From Selaginella moellendorffii (Eukaryota > Streptophyta > Lycopodiopsida > Selaginellales > Selaginellaceae), in contig NW_003314429.1 of assembly GCF_000143415.4 (NCBI RefSeq), positions 1 to 64,000 of the forward strand: a stretch of 64,000 nt of DNA. The letters run 5' to 3'. Of this stretch, positions 24,519 to 35,371 are shown in pieces. The notes beneath the pieces are model-generated. The model made no database searches. It was given only the letters and a program-made list of their open reading frames with translations, and was not told where the DNA came from. The number at the start of each line of letters is the position of its first letter. The stretch's first letter is position 1. Both the position numbers and the translations under genes were made by a program.

Positions 24519-25895
24519 CCACCTGGGCGATGTGGATGTTTGCGAGTAAGACATAGGCGGCAGTGTTGGCTGGATCGAAGCATCCAGCAGCCCAATTCCT
24601 TCTCCTACAACACGATCATCGCGGCGCTCGTCCGCAACGGCTGCGTCAGCTACGCCAGGGATTGTTTGACTCGTGTATGACACGGTCTCGTGGAATCCCA
24701 TGATCAATGGACGAGACGAGGCAACTGTTTGAGCAGATGCCACACAAGAGCATGTGCGCCTCAAATCCTCTCATTGCAGCATATGCCCGGACTGGGCAAC
24801 CTGATCATGCCCGACTCGTGGACGGGGACTAATGACCGCGTGCTCGCCGTTTCAAAGGAAAAGAAGGTACGTTGTGTCTTGGAACGGTTGTGATATCACC
24901 ACATACGGCATGCTAAGCACCATCTCTTGGAACGCAATGGTGCAGCAGTGGATTTCTCTACGAGGCATGGCTTTTGTTTGAGGGCACTCGGACGGGTATG
25001 CTGTGCTCAGAAGGGTTATCGTGGCAAAGCCGCCAGCTTGTTCCACACAATGGTTATGCTTGAGGGGCTTTTGCATCTGCAAGCTCTCGATGAGGCGGTT
25101 GGTTTGCTGGAAAGATGCCACACCACAATGACATGGCCTGGAATTCCAAGCTCATGCGCATCACGGGGGCACGAGAGCTGATGAACGCAGCCCAGGAAAC
25201 ACCATTCCGGATGAGCTTCCGGAATGGTGTTTCCTGGGCTGCGTTCGGGAGCGCAAAGTTCGTGTTTGAAGAGACGGTTCTCGCGAGAGACGTTCTAACT
25301 TTTACTGCGATGGTGAGCCCGAGCTGGAAACGTGAAGGAGGCGAGACTTTGTTTCGAAAGAATGTGGTCTCGTGGAATTCCATGATCCAGGCCTACCACT
25401 GGACTTGTTATACACGAGCAATGCCATGATCCACGCCAATTGTCGCAAGATCTCTTTTTGACAGGTGGCTACTAGTGACTTGGACTGGGATGATAGCCGC
25501 ATATGCTCAGCTCGGGCATTCCGGACAAGTGCTGGACAGGATTCCTTGCCGAGACGTCCCGGCTTGGAATGCTGCGATCACGGGCTTGATCCAGGCAAGC
25601 ACTGGAGCTGTTTGCGACAATGGGCGGCGCTGGGGGGAAGCGATGTAAAGTCTTGGATGCGTGCGGTAACGTGTCTTCTGTCCGGCAGGAAAAGATTCAC
25701 GAAAGCTTGGCTGCTGGCTGCCTGAACAACGGAAACTCGATCGGCATGTATGGCAAATGCCACCATCATCGCGTTCCAGCAGTGACGCTGCTGCTGCTGC
25801 ATGGTCACGAAGATCTCCCAAGCTTGATCCAGACGGCCACGGCGTACGCACAGAACGGCCACAACCCCGCGGCGTGGAGCTGTTTCGAGTGATAC
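24519..25895 (+). pseudogene. PPR pseudogene (copy A) with an internal inversion
   Basis: Relic of the gene intact at 35,372-37,903. At 24,519-24,579 the C-terminal codons ('DPANTAAYVLLANIH') remain on the minus strand next to PUKI, exactly as in copy B. From about 24,580 the rest is inverted. Plus-strand fragments read 'IQQPNSFSYN', 'AALVRNGCVSYARD', 'RQLFEQMPHKSMCASNPLIA', 'VSWAAFGSAKFVFEETVLAR' and 'AYAQNGHNPAAWSCFE', in the order of the intact protein but with large deletions, stops and frameshifts. Near 25,184-25,248 a palindrome of about 30-bp arms is present (CAGCCCAGGAAACACCATTC and its complement). Confidence 0.85.
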
Positions 25896-25939
25896 TGTGG
25901 ATACGACTGTGAACCTTCGTCGCCAGGCACATTGTAACC

Positions 25940-26330
25940 GACAGAAGAACCGGCTAACGAGAATTGGTAGCGACAGGAACACAAGTGGAAGGTGTGGAAT
26001 CCGAAGGATCAGAGCCTCCCTTGAATGAACAAGATGACGATGAGTTAAACAACATCGATCAAACTGGAGAGGAGCCAAAGACAAGTCATCTCGTAGTAGC
26101 GCAGTTTGAGAAGGTTTGGTTGTCTGAAGTTAGAGATGGAGTTGACTTTGTCTTTGCAGGTAACTAAATCAAAGAGCAAGTGGAAATGTATCCTCGAGGA
26201 TGGGATTCAATAATCGTGACAGTCTTTTTGTATACCCTCAGGATGGAGAGTTCGATTGGACCTTTAGTTGAGGGGATCATATAAAAAGTTCCATCAAAAC
26301 TTACTTTGTAAAATTCGAGAGAATCCAAAG
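25940..26330 (+). pseudogene. TFIIA large-subunit 3' fragment (copy A)
   Basis: Close match to 42,137-42,532 of the intact TFIIA-L gene: the acidic exon 'QVEGVESEGSEPPLNEQDDD' with a GAGGAGGAC deletion, 'EEPKTSHLVVAQFEK', the intron, then 'VTKSKSKWKCILEDGI'. In the penultimate exon the Met-His-Leu segment is lost and the last exon is damaged. Upstream exons are absent. Confidence 0.85.
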
Positions 26331-26899
26331 AAGTTTTGGAAGAATTTTGATCGCGGTACCCGGGCTGAGCTCGGACACCCGAGGTCAGGCACCTCACCCT
26401 AAGCCCCCACTCTCCCGCTCCATGCTCTTGCTCCCTTGGGCGTCTCGCCGGATCAGAATATGTGATCTCGCTACCTCCTTGATCCTGTCATCCTTTGAGA
26501 AGCATCTCGTCCAGGAAACCACGTCGTGGCAGCGATTGAGCTTCTCATCACGACTCCTACGTCTTGAGGCTGCATTACATCTGCCACTTCCTGCATGCTG
26601 CAATCTAGACACTGAAGCTAGCACAAAAGGAGGAAAAAAACATTTCTTACCCACAAGTTCATGAGAAAGTTCTGATCCTCCTTCTTGCCTCCCTTCTGTC
26701 CACTGCTGGCTGTGTTTCGGACCTGAAATAAGTTCGACAAATGACTCATGATACACAGACCTTAGGAATACAGACCATGAATAACTGGGTGAATTTCCGT
26801 CAGTGTTCGTCTGCCCACTCCAAGGAAGGGGTTAAAGGGTTTAAGACAATTTTATTATGGTATTTTTTAAAACTCCACTTTAATGTGATTGTTCGTTTA
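26331..26899. other. Spacer in copy A, with a possible PPR scrap on the minus strand
   Basis: Around 26,470-26,545 the minus strand reads 'NRCHDVVSWTRCFSKDDR', similar to a PPR motif boundary (xxDVVSWTxM). Nothing else was recognised. Confidence 0.3.
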
Positions 26900-27195
26900 T
26901 TCAGCGATTGCAGTATTGGTTGGACAGCCAGATTTTGGTTCTCCCGCTCCAGCTCACCGTCGCACGTTGACAAAACGTTGAGTCACGGTGAAGTTGTCTC
27001 TCACATTTGTTTTGTTTCTTCTTCAGGGCTCAAGCAAAGTACATGACGGGTATGATAACTTTGTAGCCTTTTTCATACGGAACAATATTCACGGGCGACA
27101 ATGAAGCATCGGCAGATTTGTTTCGTGAAGCTTTGAGACTGATGGAGAGGAGTACCACGGAAGATCCACACCTAGTGGACGAGAAAAGAGTCCTA
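26900..27195 (+). pseudogene. TPR-protein fragment (copy A)
   Basis: Matches 43,555-43,970 of the intact TPR gene, including the coding stretch for 'GQPDFGSPAP'-like sequence, an intron-like pyrimidine tract, 'AQAKYMTG' and 'DNEASADLFREALRLMERST'. Deletions and frame breaks are present and the rest of the gene is missing. Confidence 0.85.
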
Positions 27196-27281
27196 GAATG
27201 TCCTAAAAAAAATTATGTTCTAGTATGAGATTTTATTCGCTTTTGTCGACCTTTCAAACCCATATTACTTGGTTTAGTGTA

Positions 27282-28565
27282 TCATTTGCTTGATACCAAA
27301 GCGCTATAAGGTGTCTCATCGATAAATGGGGGCACTTCCCAGATTTCCGCAATGCTTTTGCCTAGAACACAACCAATCAAGGAGTTATATCGAAACTCGT
27401 TAGTACCTCTCGAAAGCTCCTCTTGATAACGAATTGGGAACTTTTCTCTCAGCTCCGGCTCTAGCTTGTTTAGTTTTTCTTCAAACCGTAGTTTAACAGC
27501 GGAAATGTACTCAGCCTGTAGAACAATACGAGTTAAAATCAAAGCCAGCTGCCAACGCACCAGCATTTGTGAACCGAGTTTTGGTCCATAAACTTTGTAA
27601 AACACGCGCACTATGTTGAATGAGTTGTCTTTGACGTCCTCCTATATTCATCATCCGCAGGGGAAATCATTAAAGCCTTTTGTAACTCACCTCGTAATCA
27701 GACCTGCAGATTATATATATAAGGAAGTTAATCAGACAACAAATCCACGGGGATCACTTACAAGTTATCTGCTAACTCCACAAGAAGATTTGACAACTCT
27801 AGAAAGCCGAAGTGGAACTCATTCACCTCTTCTCCCCTCATTTTGTAAAGCAAGAGGTTGAGCAACTTGTAGTCGGCTGATTTGAACTCCAAAGCTCTGC
27901 GAGCATCTAGGATTGAAATTTGATCTTCTGGACCGGAACGACAAATGGATTGCTCTAGTTTCAAGTAATGGCATCCTTTCAAAAGTTCATTTGCCATCCT
28001 GCATTGTTTCAAGCAATGATTGAGCCAGTTGAATGGACATCAGACGTACCTATCCGTCCAGAGATTTCGAGCTGCGAGTTCCAGTTTAAGTCCATAAAAG
28101 GGATCCACGTCATTGACTGGGTCATGGATATCCTGCATTTTCTTGAGAGCTTTCTCGTATTCTACATCGACCTGTGCCCATAACAATTCAGATTATCCAT
28201 AGGGCTCTTGAAATTACAGACCTCATACACATAAGCCTCCGTGAAAGCAAGAACTGGCAAGTACTTGAAGTTGTGTTCGTGGTTGCTGGGATCCAGGCCA
28301 TGGAACATGAAATGTGAGATGCACTAAAAGCACGCGGTTGTCAGTCATGACAATTGCAACTACATCTTACAAAATCATGGAGTGATGTTCTGGAGCGTTC
28401 CAAAGCTTCCAATGAAACATGAAGCCGATGAGGCAGGTCAAGGTTTTGGTTTTGCTGTGGAGCTGCAAGCTGACAAGCTCCCTGAGATGAGAAAGAATGG
28501 ATAGGCTTCAAAAATCTTAAGCCACTCCTGCAAGTGCTAGCCTGCATCACCACGTTTACACTCAT
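27282..28565 (-). CDS. Conserved plant protein of unknown function, multi-exon with a 13-nt exon
   Basis: Eight or nine exons keep phase on the minus strand from ATG 28565 to TGA 27282. Readable segments include a Ser/Gln-rich N-terminus, 'CISHFMFHGLDPSNHEHNFK', 'YLPVLAFTEAYVYE', 'VDVEYEKALKKMQDIHD', 'PFYGLKLELAARNLWTDR', 'ALEFKSADYKLLNLLLYKMR', 'FLELSNLLVELADN', the micro-exon (27691-27703, LSDYE with its neighbour), 'DVKDNSFNIVRVFYKVYGPK', 'AEYISAVKLRFEEKLNKLEP' and 'SIAEIWEVPPFIDETPY'. It recalls a conserved plant family whose function I do not know. Mostly helical and soluble, with no clear targeting signal. Its 5' exons are duplicated as a relic at about 29.94-30.14 kb. Confidence 0.75.
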
Positions 28566-29470
28566 TGGATCAAGGATTCACAAGAACTTCTGTGAAGACT
28601 AAGTCACTGAGGATAGAATTTATAGTGACATTCTCAATAATATGCTATTTCTGCTCGTCTGTCTAAGGTGCAGATTTAATACATATATATTTGTCTAAAA
28701 CATCATAATACGAGGGATTGAGATCCTTCTGACCCACAAAAGATCACTGAAAGGGACAATAGAGTGCTACGTATGTTTTGGACAGTTTTTAAAAACTTGT
28801 AGGACCAGATAAATAACTTATTTAACAAGTCAAACTTTATTGTCAGTAAATATGAAAATTGTATTGTTGGGACCTATCCTGCAATACATGGATTTTTCTC
28901 TCTCTGTGGTCCCTCATCTTCTCTTTGTTCGTGCTCAATCCCCTGCAACCTGTTGTGCGTGTTGACAATATGTACGTCTGGTCTTGCTTGTCACAAGAAA
29001 GATTAGTGAGATCTCTTGTGGGTCCTTGTAGAATATAAAAGTGTACAATATAGCTGTACATATATAACTGTGGCAGGTGACGAGAGGATATTGTATTGTG
29101 TACATATTTATATTAATATAAACATAAAGATACATATCTGTCACAATTGGAATTGGGGTCCTCCATACCTCCCAACCCAACAAAAGATCACCAAAAAGAA
29201 ACAATAGACAGTGCTAAGAATTGTAACTTAAGATGACGAAACAATCCAACTAGAGATTTTATACAAGTGATGGCAGCAGAAAAAAAGAAAAGTATTGCGT
29301 CTTGTTTTTGGTGAACCTTTATCTGAACACAATATACAATATATAACACCCACCGCAAGGAACGCAAGTATGCAGATATGACAATTGCTGTGGCCATCTT
29401 CCAATCTCAATCCCCAAGAAGCATGAGGTAGACAGATTTGGTGGATGACACTCTGGCCAACAAAAGCTGT
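28300..29470. repeat. Tandem duplication, unit 1 (overlaps gene 5' end)
   Basis: Matches 29,941-30,910 segment by segment: CCATGGAACATGAAATGTGA, TTCCAATGAAACATGAAGCC, CTTTATTGTCAGTAAATAT, GTGTTGACAATATGTACGTC, ATATTTATATTAATATAAAC and AACACCCACCGCAAGGAACG. Contains two copies of a motif of the type GACCCACAAAAGATCACTGA (near 28,731 and 29,170). Confidence 0.75.
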
Positions 29471-29940
29471 AAAAACTTGTTACAAAACATTACAAAAATG
29501 GTTTGGCATTTCTTGGTGCAAAAATCCAAATAAAAGGCAAAAAATGAATGTAAACACTTTGAGATTTGAACAAGAATTGCCAATGTATGGTTTGGTGGAT
29601 CTCCTTAATGGCACTTGAGGAGCTAAGTGACATGAACCACAGGAATATTTTGAAAACATTCTATAGCTTGTGGGATTTAAGGCTATAACACCTTCAAGGG
29701 TTGAAATGTTGGCCTCTTACTTGTTTCATCACAGTAGCATGTTCTTTTAAGCTAAAGTCAAAGTATTTGGACTATTTAGAGATTTTGACTACTTTTGAAG
29801 TTGATGGCTAATAAATGTTTTGTTATCATGTAACTCTTGCCCTTTTATAATTATTCCTTTTTATCCACACTTTATTTGCTGTAAATATAGTAAAAAAATT
29901 TATAATAAACCAATTGTTAAGTTTAGATCGTAACAAAGAA

Positions 29941-30910
29941 TCCATGGAACATGAAATGTGAGATGCACTAAAGGCAGAACATTACTCCATGATTTTGTAA
30001 GATGTAGTTGCAATTGTCATAACTGGGAGCGTTCCAAAGCTTCCAATGAAACATGAAGCCGATGAGGCAGGTCAAGGTTTTGGTTTTGCTGTGGAAATGC
30101 AAGCTAACAAGCTCCATGAGATGAGAAAGAATGGATAGGTATCAAAAATCTTAATATCCTTTTGACCCTCTTGAAAGGGACAATAGAGCGCTACAAATGT
30201 GGACAGTTTTTAAAAACTTATTTCCTAAGTGGAAAACAAGTAAAACTTTACTATCAGTAAATATAAAATTGTATTGTGACAAATAGGAAGCATGGGACCT
30301 ATGATGCAATGCATGGATTTCTCTCTCTTTGTGGTCCCTCATCTTCTGTTTTCTCCTGTTTGATCCCCCACAACCTGTTGCACGTGTTGACAATATGTAT
30401 GTCTGGTCTAGCTGGTCGCAAGGAAGATTGGTGAGATCTCTTGTTGGCCCTTGTATAATATAAAAGTGTGTAACTGCCACAGTTATAACTGTGGTAGGTG
30501 ACGAGAGGATATTGTGTACATATTTATATTAATATAAACATAAAAATACATATCTGTCACAACTGGAATTAGGGATCCTCCCATACCTCCTGACCCAGCA
30601 AAAGATCATTGAAAGAAATAATTGACAGTGCTCAGAATTGTAACTTAAAATGTCACAAGGTCATGGACTGTTGCCAATGATGCTTGTTATCTATAACGGG
30701 CTAAAGTATTGCGTCTTGTTTTTGGTGAACCTTATCTCTTGTAAAATATAAAGTACGCAATATACAATATATAACACCCACCACAAGGAACGCAAGTATG
30801 CAAATGTGACGATTGTTGTGGCCGTCTTCCAATCTCGACCCCCAAGAAGCATGAGGCGGACAGATTAGGTGGATGACACTGTGGCCAACGAAGGCTGCGA
30901 AAACTTGTTA
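29941..30910. repeat. Tandem duplication, unit 2 (relic of gene 5' exon)
   Basis: Second unit of the duplication above. It carries a damaged copy of the first exon of the gene at 27.28-28.57 kb (about 29,990-30,140) followed by the same flank. Between the units (29,471-29,940) nothing recognisable is present. Confidence 0.75.
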
Positions 30911-31214
30911 CAAAACATTACAAAAAAGGTTTGGCATTTCTTGGCGCAAAAATCAAAATAAAAGGCAGAAAATGAATGTCGGGATTCATGTAAGACACTT
31001 TGAGATTCGAACAAGAATTGCCAGTGCATGGTTTGGTGGATCTCCCTAATGGCGCTTAAGGAGCTCCTGCTAGGATATACTAGGGCTCCGTGCCCCGGTC
31101 CCCGCCGCTCCTCCGCTGGTATAGACTGCTGGTAAAAGCATTTTTGTCGCCATGGGCGGGAAGTAAGATTCCTTGCTCCCAACACTGTGCAACCACCGCA
31201 GCTCACGGCACACG

Positions 31215-32454
31215 ATGCTTTCTGGAAGAGCATGGCATCTTCGTCCGCTAGTATCACTACCAGTGGCTTCTCGTTTGCACCTGAGGAGCAACATCACCTT
31301 CATTGGGATAAAGAAAGAGATTTTCTGGGCCAGTGCATCCTCAGGTAATCGCTTTAGATTTTACGACTCTCGTTGCTGCCAATGTAGAACTTGCACAGCT
31401 GATGATAGCCCAAGCGAGCAAGCCCCGTCCCTTGCAGATCTGCAAACATTTGCCTCCACCACAATTTCTGAGCTCATGAAAGACGAAAAGAAACTCGATG
31501 GAGCTTTGCTGAGACATGATAGTGACACGGTGTTACCTTTCACAACATTGCAAACTCTCATTTCGGAATATATGGTGGAGAGCCTCAGTGTGCCCACTTT
31601 TAGAGTTGGATATACGATCACAACGACCGCACTTGACATTCTCTACCAACAAGTAAGCTCTTCTCGCGGACGCTAATACATCCTTCTCCTTCTTGGCCTT
31701 ATCCCTTTACTTTATCGACTTTAGATCAAATGCCAAGGTGTCACCATGACTGCTTTGTTGGCCAAAGCCACTGCGTTAGCGCTTGCTCAACACCCAGTTG
31801 TGAACGCAAGATGCAAGGATGGGAAAAGCATCTCTTACAACTCCAGCATAAATCTTGCGGTTGTCGTTGCCATCGATGGTGGTCTCATCACACCCGTGCT
31901 CCAAAATGCTGACAAAGTAAGCCAAACTCTCAGCCTTCGCTCAGCGTCTGTGCTTGTTTTCAGATTGACATTTATTCCTTATCACGGGAGTGGAAGAAAC
32001 TTGTAAAAAAGGCCAGGGCCAAGCAGCTCCAGATATCCGAGTGCATGGGTGGTAAATATTGTGTTTTAAGTCGGAGTCAATTGCTATACTCATTGCATTA
32101 ATTCAGAAACTTTCACCATTTCGAACATGGGAATGTTTGGAGTGGATCGCTTTGACGGGGGCCAAGTATGTAGGTCTGTCTAGTTTCGGGATCAATGCTA
32201 TTCTCTTGCAGAGTGCGACTCTGGCAGTAAGTTCATCTAGACCCACCATTGTTACTTCCGGAGCTGGCCTTTTCAGGGTGGAAAGTCAAATGCAGGTGAA
32301 CTTTGTGATCTAATGTGAACTTGGTATTTGACGACGCTTTGCGAGACAGGTGAATGTTACTGCTGATGCTCGGATCATTTACGAGGCTGAGGTCGCGGCT
32401 TTTCTACAAACTCTATCTAAAATCATCAAGGATCCTAAGGACCTCACCTTATAA
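31215..32454 (+). CDS. Plastid PDH-E2-like protein lacking a lipoyl domain and the catalytic His
   Basis: Derived from plastid dihydrolipoyl acetyltransferase (E2 of pyruvate dehydrogenase). Exons 31215-31652, 31725-31916, 31964-32051, 32107-32165, 32212-32295 and 32350-32454 keep phase. The core is well preserved: 'LISEYMVESLSVPTFRVGYT', 'KCQGVTMTALLAKATALALA', 'AVVVAIDGGLITPVLQNADK', 'KARAKQLQISE', 'TFTISNMGMFGVDRFD' and 'LQTLSKIIKDPKDLTL'. Defects: the active-site motif reads VTADARIIYEAE where E2 has VTADHRxxYGAD; about five residues ('AILPP') after 'DRFD' are missing; the lipoyl region survives only as out-of-frame traces near 31,355-31,420; the start is uncertain (31215 is the first in-frame ATG). 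It is either a core-only protein without transferase activity or a young pseudogene. Confidence 0.65.
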
Positions 32455-32599
32455 CGTAGATTATATCCCATCTAGAATCTTGTGTTTTAATTACTGTAGT
32501 TGAAAACACATAATTATATTGCTGTCTAAGTTGGGCCTTCCATTATTAAAATATGACAGAATAACTTTTGCTTGTTGTTTTTTGAATGTAAAATATAAT

Positions 32600-32710
32600 G
32601 TATTCATGTTTAAGGTCATTGCAGTGCCTGATGGGGCATGGGACCATCTGTCACAATTGGGATCCTACTGACCCACAAAAGATATTGAAAGTGACAATTG
32701 AGCAAAAGCT
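32600..32710. repeat. Further copy of the 28.7/29.2/30.6 kb repeat motif
   Basis: CTGTCACAATTGGGATCC and GACCCACAAAAGATATTGAA repeat the motif seen at about 28,731, 29,135-29,190 and 30,553-30,620, here 0.1 kb upstream of the P450 start. Confidence 0.55.
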
Positions 32711-32803
32711 ACATATAATATATACTTATATATTTGTTGCAAGATACCTAAGTATATTCCAATCTGTATACATAAAGAACTAAACTTACTTCCACATGCC
32801 AGT

Positions 32804-34347
32804 ATGCTAGAAATGATTCTTACAATTGTGCTCACGCTTGCTCTCATACTAGTTGTGCTCTTTTGTACTAACAAGCGAAATCAAAGTCTTCCACCATCTC
32901 CAAGAGCGCTGCCCATCATAGGCCACATTCATTTGGTAGGAAAGAAACTTCCGCATGAGTATCTTTTCCGGCTTGCAAAGCAGCATGGAGGGCTCATGTA
33001 CCTGCAGCTGGGGAGAATCAAGACACTAGTAGCTTCGACACCAGCTGCTGCAGAAGAAGTTCTCAAGATTCATGACCGTGCATTTGCTTCCAGGCCTGCA
33101 AACTCAGCAGCCAAGTATTTTGGGTACGACGCGACGGATTTGGTATGGGCTCCTTACGGTGATCACTGGAGGCATTTGAGGAAGATTTGCACTCTTGAGT
33201 TTTTCATTACAAAGCGCGTGCAGATGTTCCAGCCCGTGCGGAAGCTGGAAATGTCCATGCTCATCACGGAACTTGTGGAAGCATGCAGCCAGAGAAGGCC
33301 TGTAGATATGACTTCCAGGTTTTTCCAATTCGCCTTCAACACCATGAGCCGCATGGTGTTGAACAAGAGCATTTCGGACGCCTCAGGTAGTGAATCTGAA
33401 AAGCTGAAAGAATTCCTCAACAACCTCAATGAAGCCTCCAAAGTTGGGAATGGTCTGCAAATCGGGGATCTTATCCCATGCCTCAGCTGGGCTGATCCCA
33501 AAGTCTTCAGGATCAAGTGGCTCCAAACGCAACTGGTGAACTACCTTGGAGAGCAACTTCAAGAGCACAAGAAAAACCGGGAGTCTCATCACGAGGTGAA
33601 GGATTTCATGGACGTTTTGATTGCTGGTGGAGTACTAGATGATACCAGAATCAAGGCGTTGACCTCGGTAAGACATCGTCTAATTCGGGAGAAGTTTGAA
33701 GTACTAACTTGTTGTTTTCGCGTCTCAAGGATATGCTTGCTGCAGGTACAGACGCCATCGCAGTCACAATTGATTGGGCTCTGGCCGAGCTCATGAGAAA
33801 TCCCAAGTTAATGCAAGAAGTAAAACAAGAACTGGAGGAGGTTGTCGGAAGCAAAGGTACCGTGGAGGAGGAGCATATCCCAAAGCTCGAGTTTTTGCAG
33901 GCCATAGTCAAAGAAACACTTCGCTTACATCCTCCGGCACCTTTGCTAGCTCCTCACGAATCCGTGGAATCTTGTAACATCTGGGGATATAACATTCCTG
34001 CAGGAACAGGGCTGCTGGTGAATGCGTATGCTCTTGGAAGAGATGAATCTACTTGGAGCGAGGCCAACAAGTTTAATCCCAAACGTTTTCTGGAGACAAA
34101 GTCTGATGTGGAAGTCACAGGTCAGAACTTCGAGCTGATACCCTTTGGATCAGGCCGAAGAATGTGTCCCGCATTGAGCATGGGTCTCACTATGGTGCAC
34201 TATGCTCTGGCTACAATGCTGCACACATTTGAGTGGAGCCTCCCAGATGGAAAGGACGAGGTCAATATGAAAGCTTACTTTGGCATTGTTTTAATCAGAG
34301 AAGAACCCCTGATGCTCGTCCCACGACTGGCAAAATCATGTCCTTGA
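32804..34347 (+). CDS. Cytochrome P450, A-type (CYP71 clan)
   Basis: ER-anchored haem monooxygenase of unknown substrate. Exons 32804-33667 and 33730-34347 (phase 0, 62-nt intron) encode about 493 aa. In order: N-terminal anchor helix (residues 4-22), proline hinge 'LPPSPRALPIIGH', C-helix 'WAPYGDHWRHLRKIC', I-helix oxygen motif 'AAGTDAIAVTIDWAL' just after the intron, the ExxR motif in 'KETLRLHPPAPLL', 'FNPKRFLE' as the PERF motif, and haem loop 'PFGSGRRMCPALSMG'. The residue after Cys-Pro is Ala where Gly is usual, a tolerated change. Length and intron position (just before the I-helix) fit A-type P450s. It lies between the E2-like gene and the left edge of duplication copy B. Confidence 0.93.
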
Positions 34348-34461
34348 TCCAGCAGCCAACAAGAGAGGTTGTTTTGTTTTAATAAGAAGAGCTGATTTTA
34401 GCTCTCGAGCAATCCCACTTAGCTCTAATTGAAATTTTAATGGGTGATTCATTAACTTGGC

Positions 34462-35337
34462 TTGGATGTAGTGCTGCTCCTTGCTCAGCCACTAGGAACT
34501 AGAGCAGTGTCAAGACTCGATAGTGTTTCTCCCAAACCAGCCAGTTGTTTCTCGTTTGGCGATATATAAGCAAGGACACTAAACAGTTTTGTCCGCAGTA
34601 CTTTCTTCTCCTGATCAAGTTTCCAGGAGAAACACTTGACCCCTGAATGGATCTCACAATTCTCATCCAAGCAGCACCGGCTGTGTCGCTGGATGCCAAC
34701 CTCACTCCCGAGTCACTGGAAACCGCTTCCAAGTGTAAGTGGTCATCCAATTCTCATAGATCATCAATCGCTAACAGAGAAACTCCAGTGGCGAAGCAAG
34801 CAAATGTTCCAGTGTGGTTCGAGCCAGCATCAGTTTCCAGTATCGTCAGGGCTGTAACGTAAGTTTTATCTTATAATTCATGCACAAAAAAGCTTTTCTT
34901 TTTGTTTTCTCCACTGCGAGCAAAACGAAGAGAGAACTACTACCGTTCGTCGGTAAGCCCAGAGCCTTCCAGTGATCCACCAGAGCATTTGCTAGGAAGA
35001 AATCCGAAGTTTAGAAGACTTTGAAAGATCATTGCCTCCTTTACCAGCTATGTCGTCCCCTACAACACTGATGAGAACGAAGGCGAGTTTGGCCATGCAC
35101 TCGGCCGCATTTCTCGCAACTCGAGGGCCTGCAAGAACCATAGTCACCAACAAGACAAGCTTTTCAGTGGCGATTTTTGTTTTGAGATCTTTTGATCGGG
35201 AGGTACCTGGCCGACGACTGTTGAACCGGCAACACTTTTGTCGCCATGATAGAGCGCAAGGAGAAGCGAGTTTATACTCACCGTCGTTGCAGCTTGAAGA
35301 TGGCGAGCTCTGAAACGCGGCTGCGCCCCGTCTCCAT
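34462..35337 (-). pseudogene. Pseudouridine kinase pseudogene (copy B)
   Basis: Decayed duplicate of 23.38-24.49 kb. Exon 1 still starts METGRSRVS but has a 4-nt deletion that destroys the RVxxxxxHL signal and the frame. The second exon is mostly gone. The 'ECMAKL' and 'ISVVGDDIAG' regions, the 'LTPEWISQF' exon and the 'AKQANVPVWFEP' exon remain with gaps; the middle exon is missing; the 3' half, including the catalytic GAGD loop, was not copied or has been lost. It ends near 34,462, corresponding to about 23,383 in copy A. Confidence 0.85.
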
Positions 35338-35371
35338 TCTCCGAAAGCTTTGGAAAGGAGATCCAACTGGC

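Noticed and set aside
26345-26390. Cluster of KpnI-, SmaI- and SacI-like sites (GGTACCCGGGCTGAGCTC) suggesting vector polylinker
   Set aside because: Order and spacing differ from common polylinkers, and the flanks are genomic relics of the duplication; chance is more likely.
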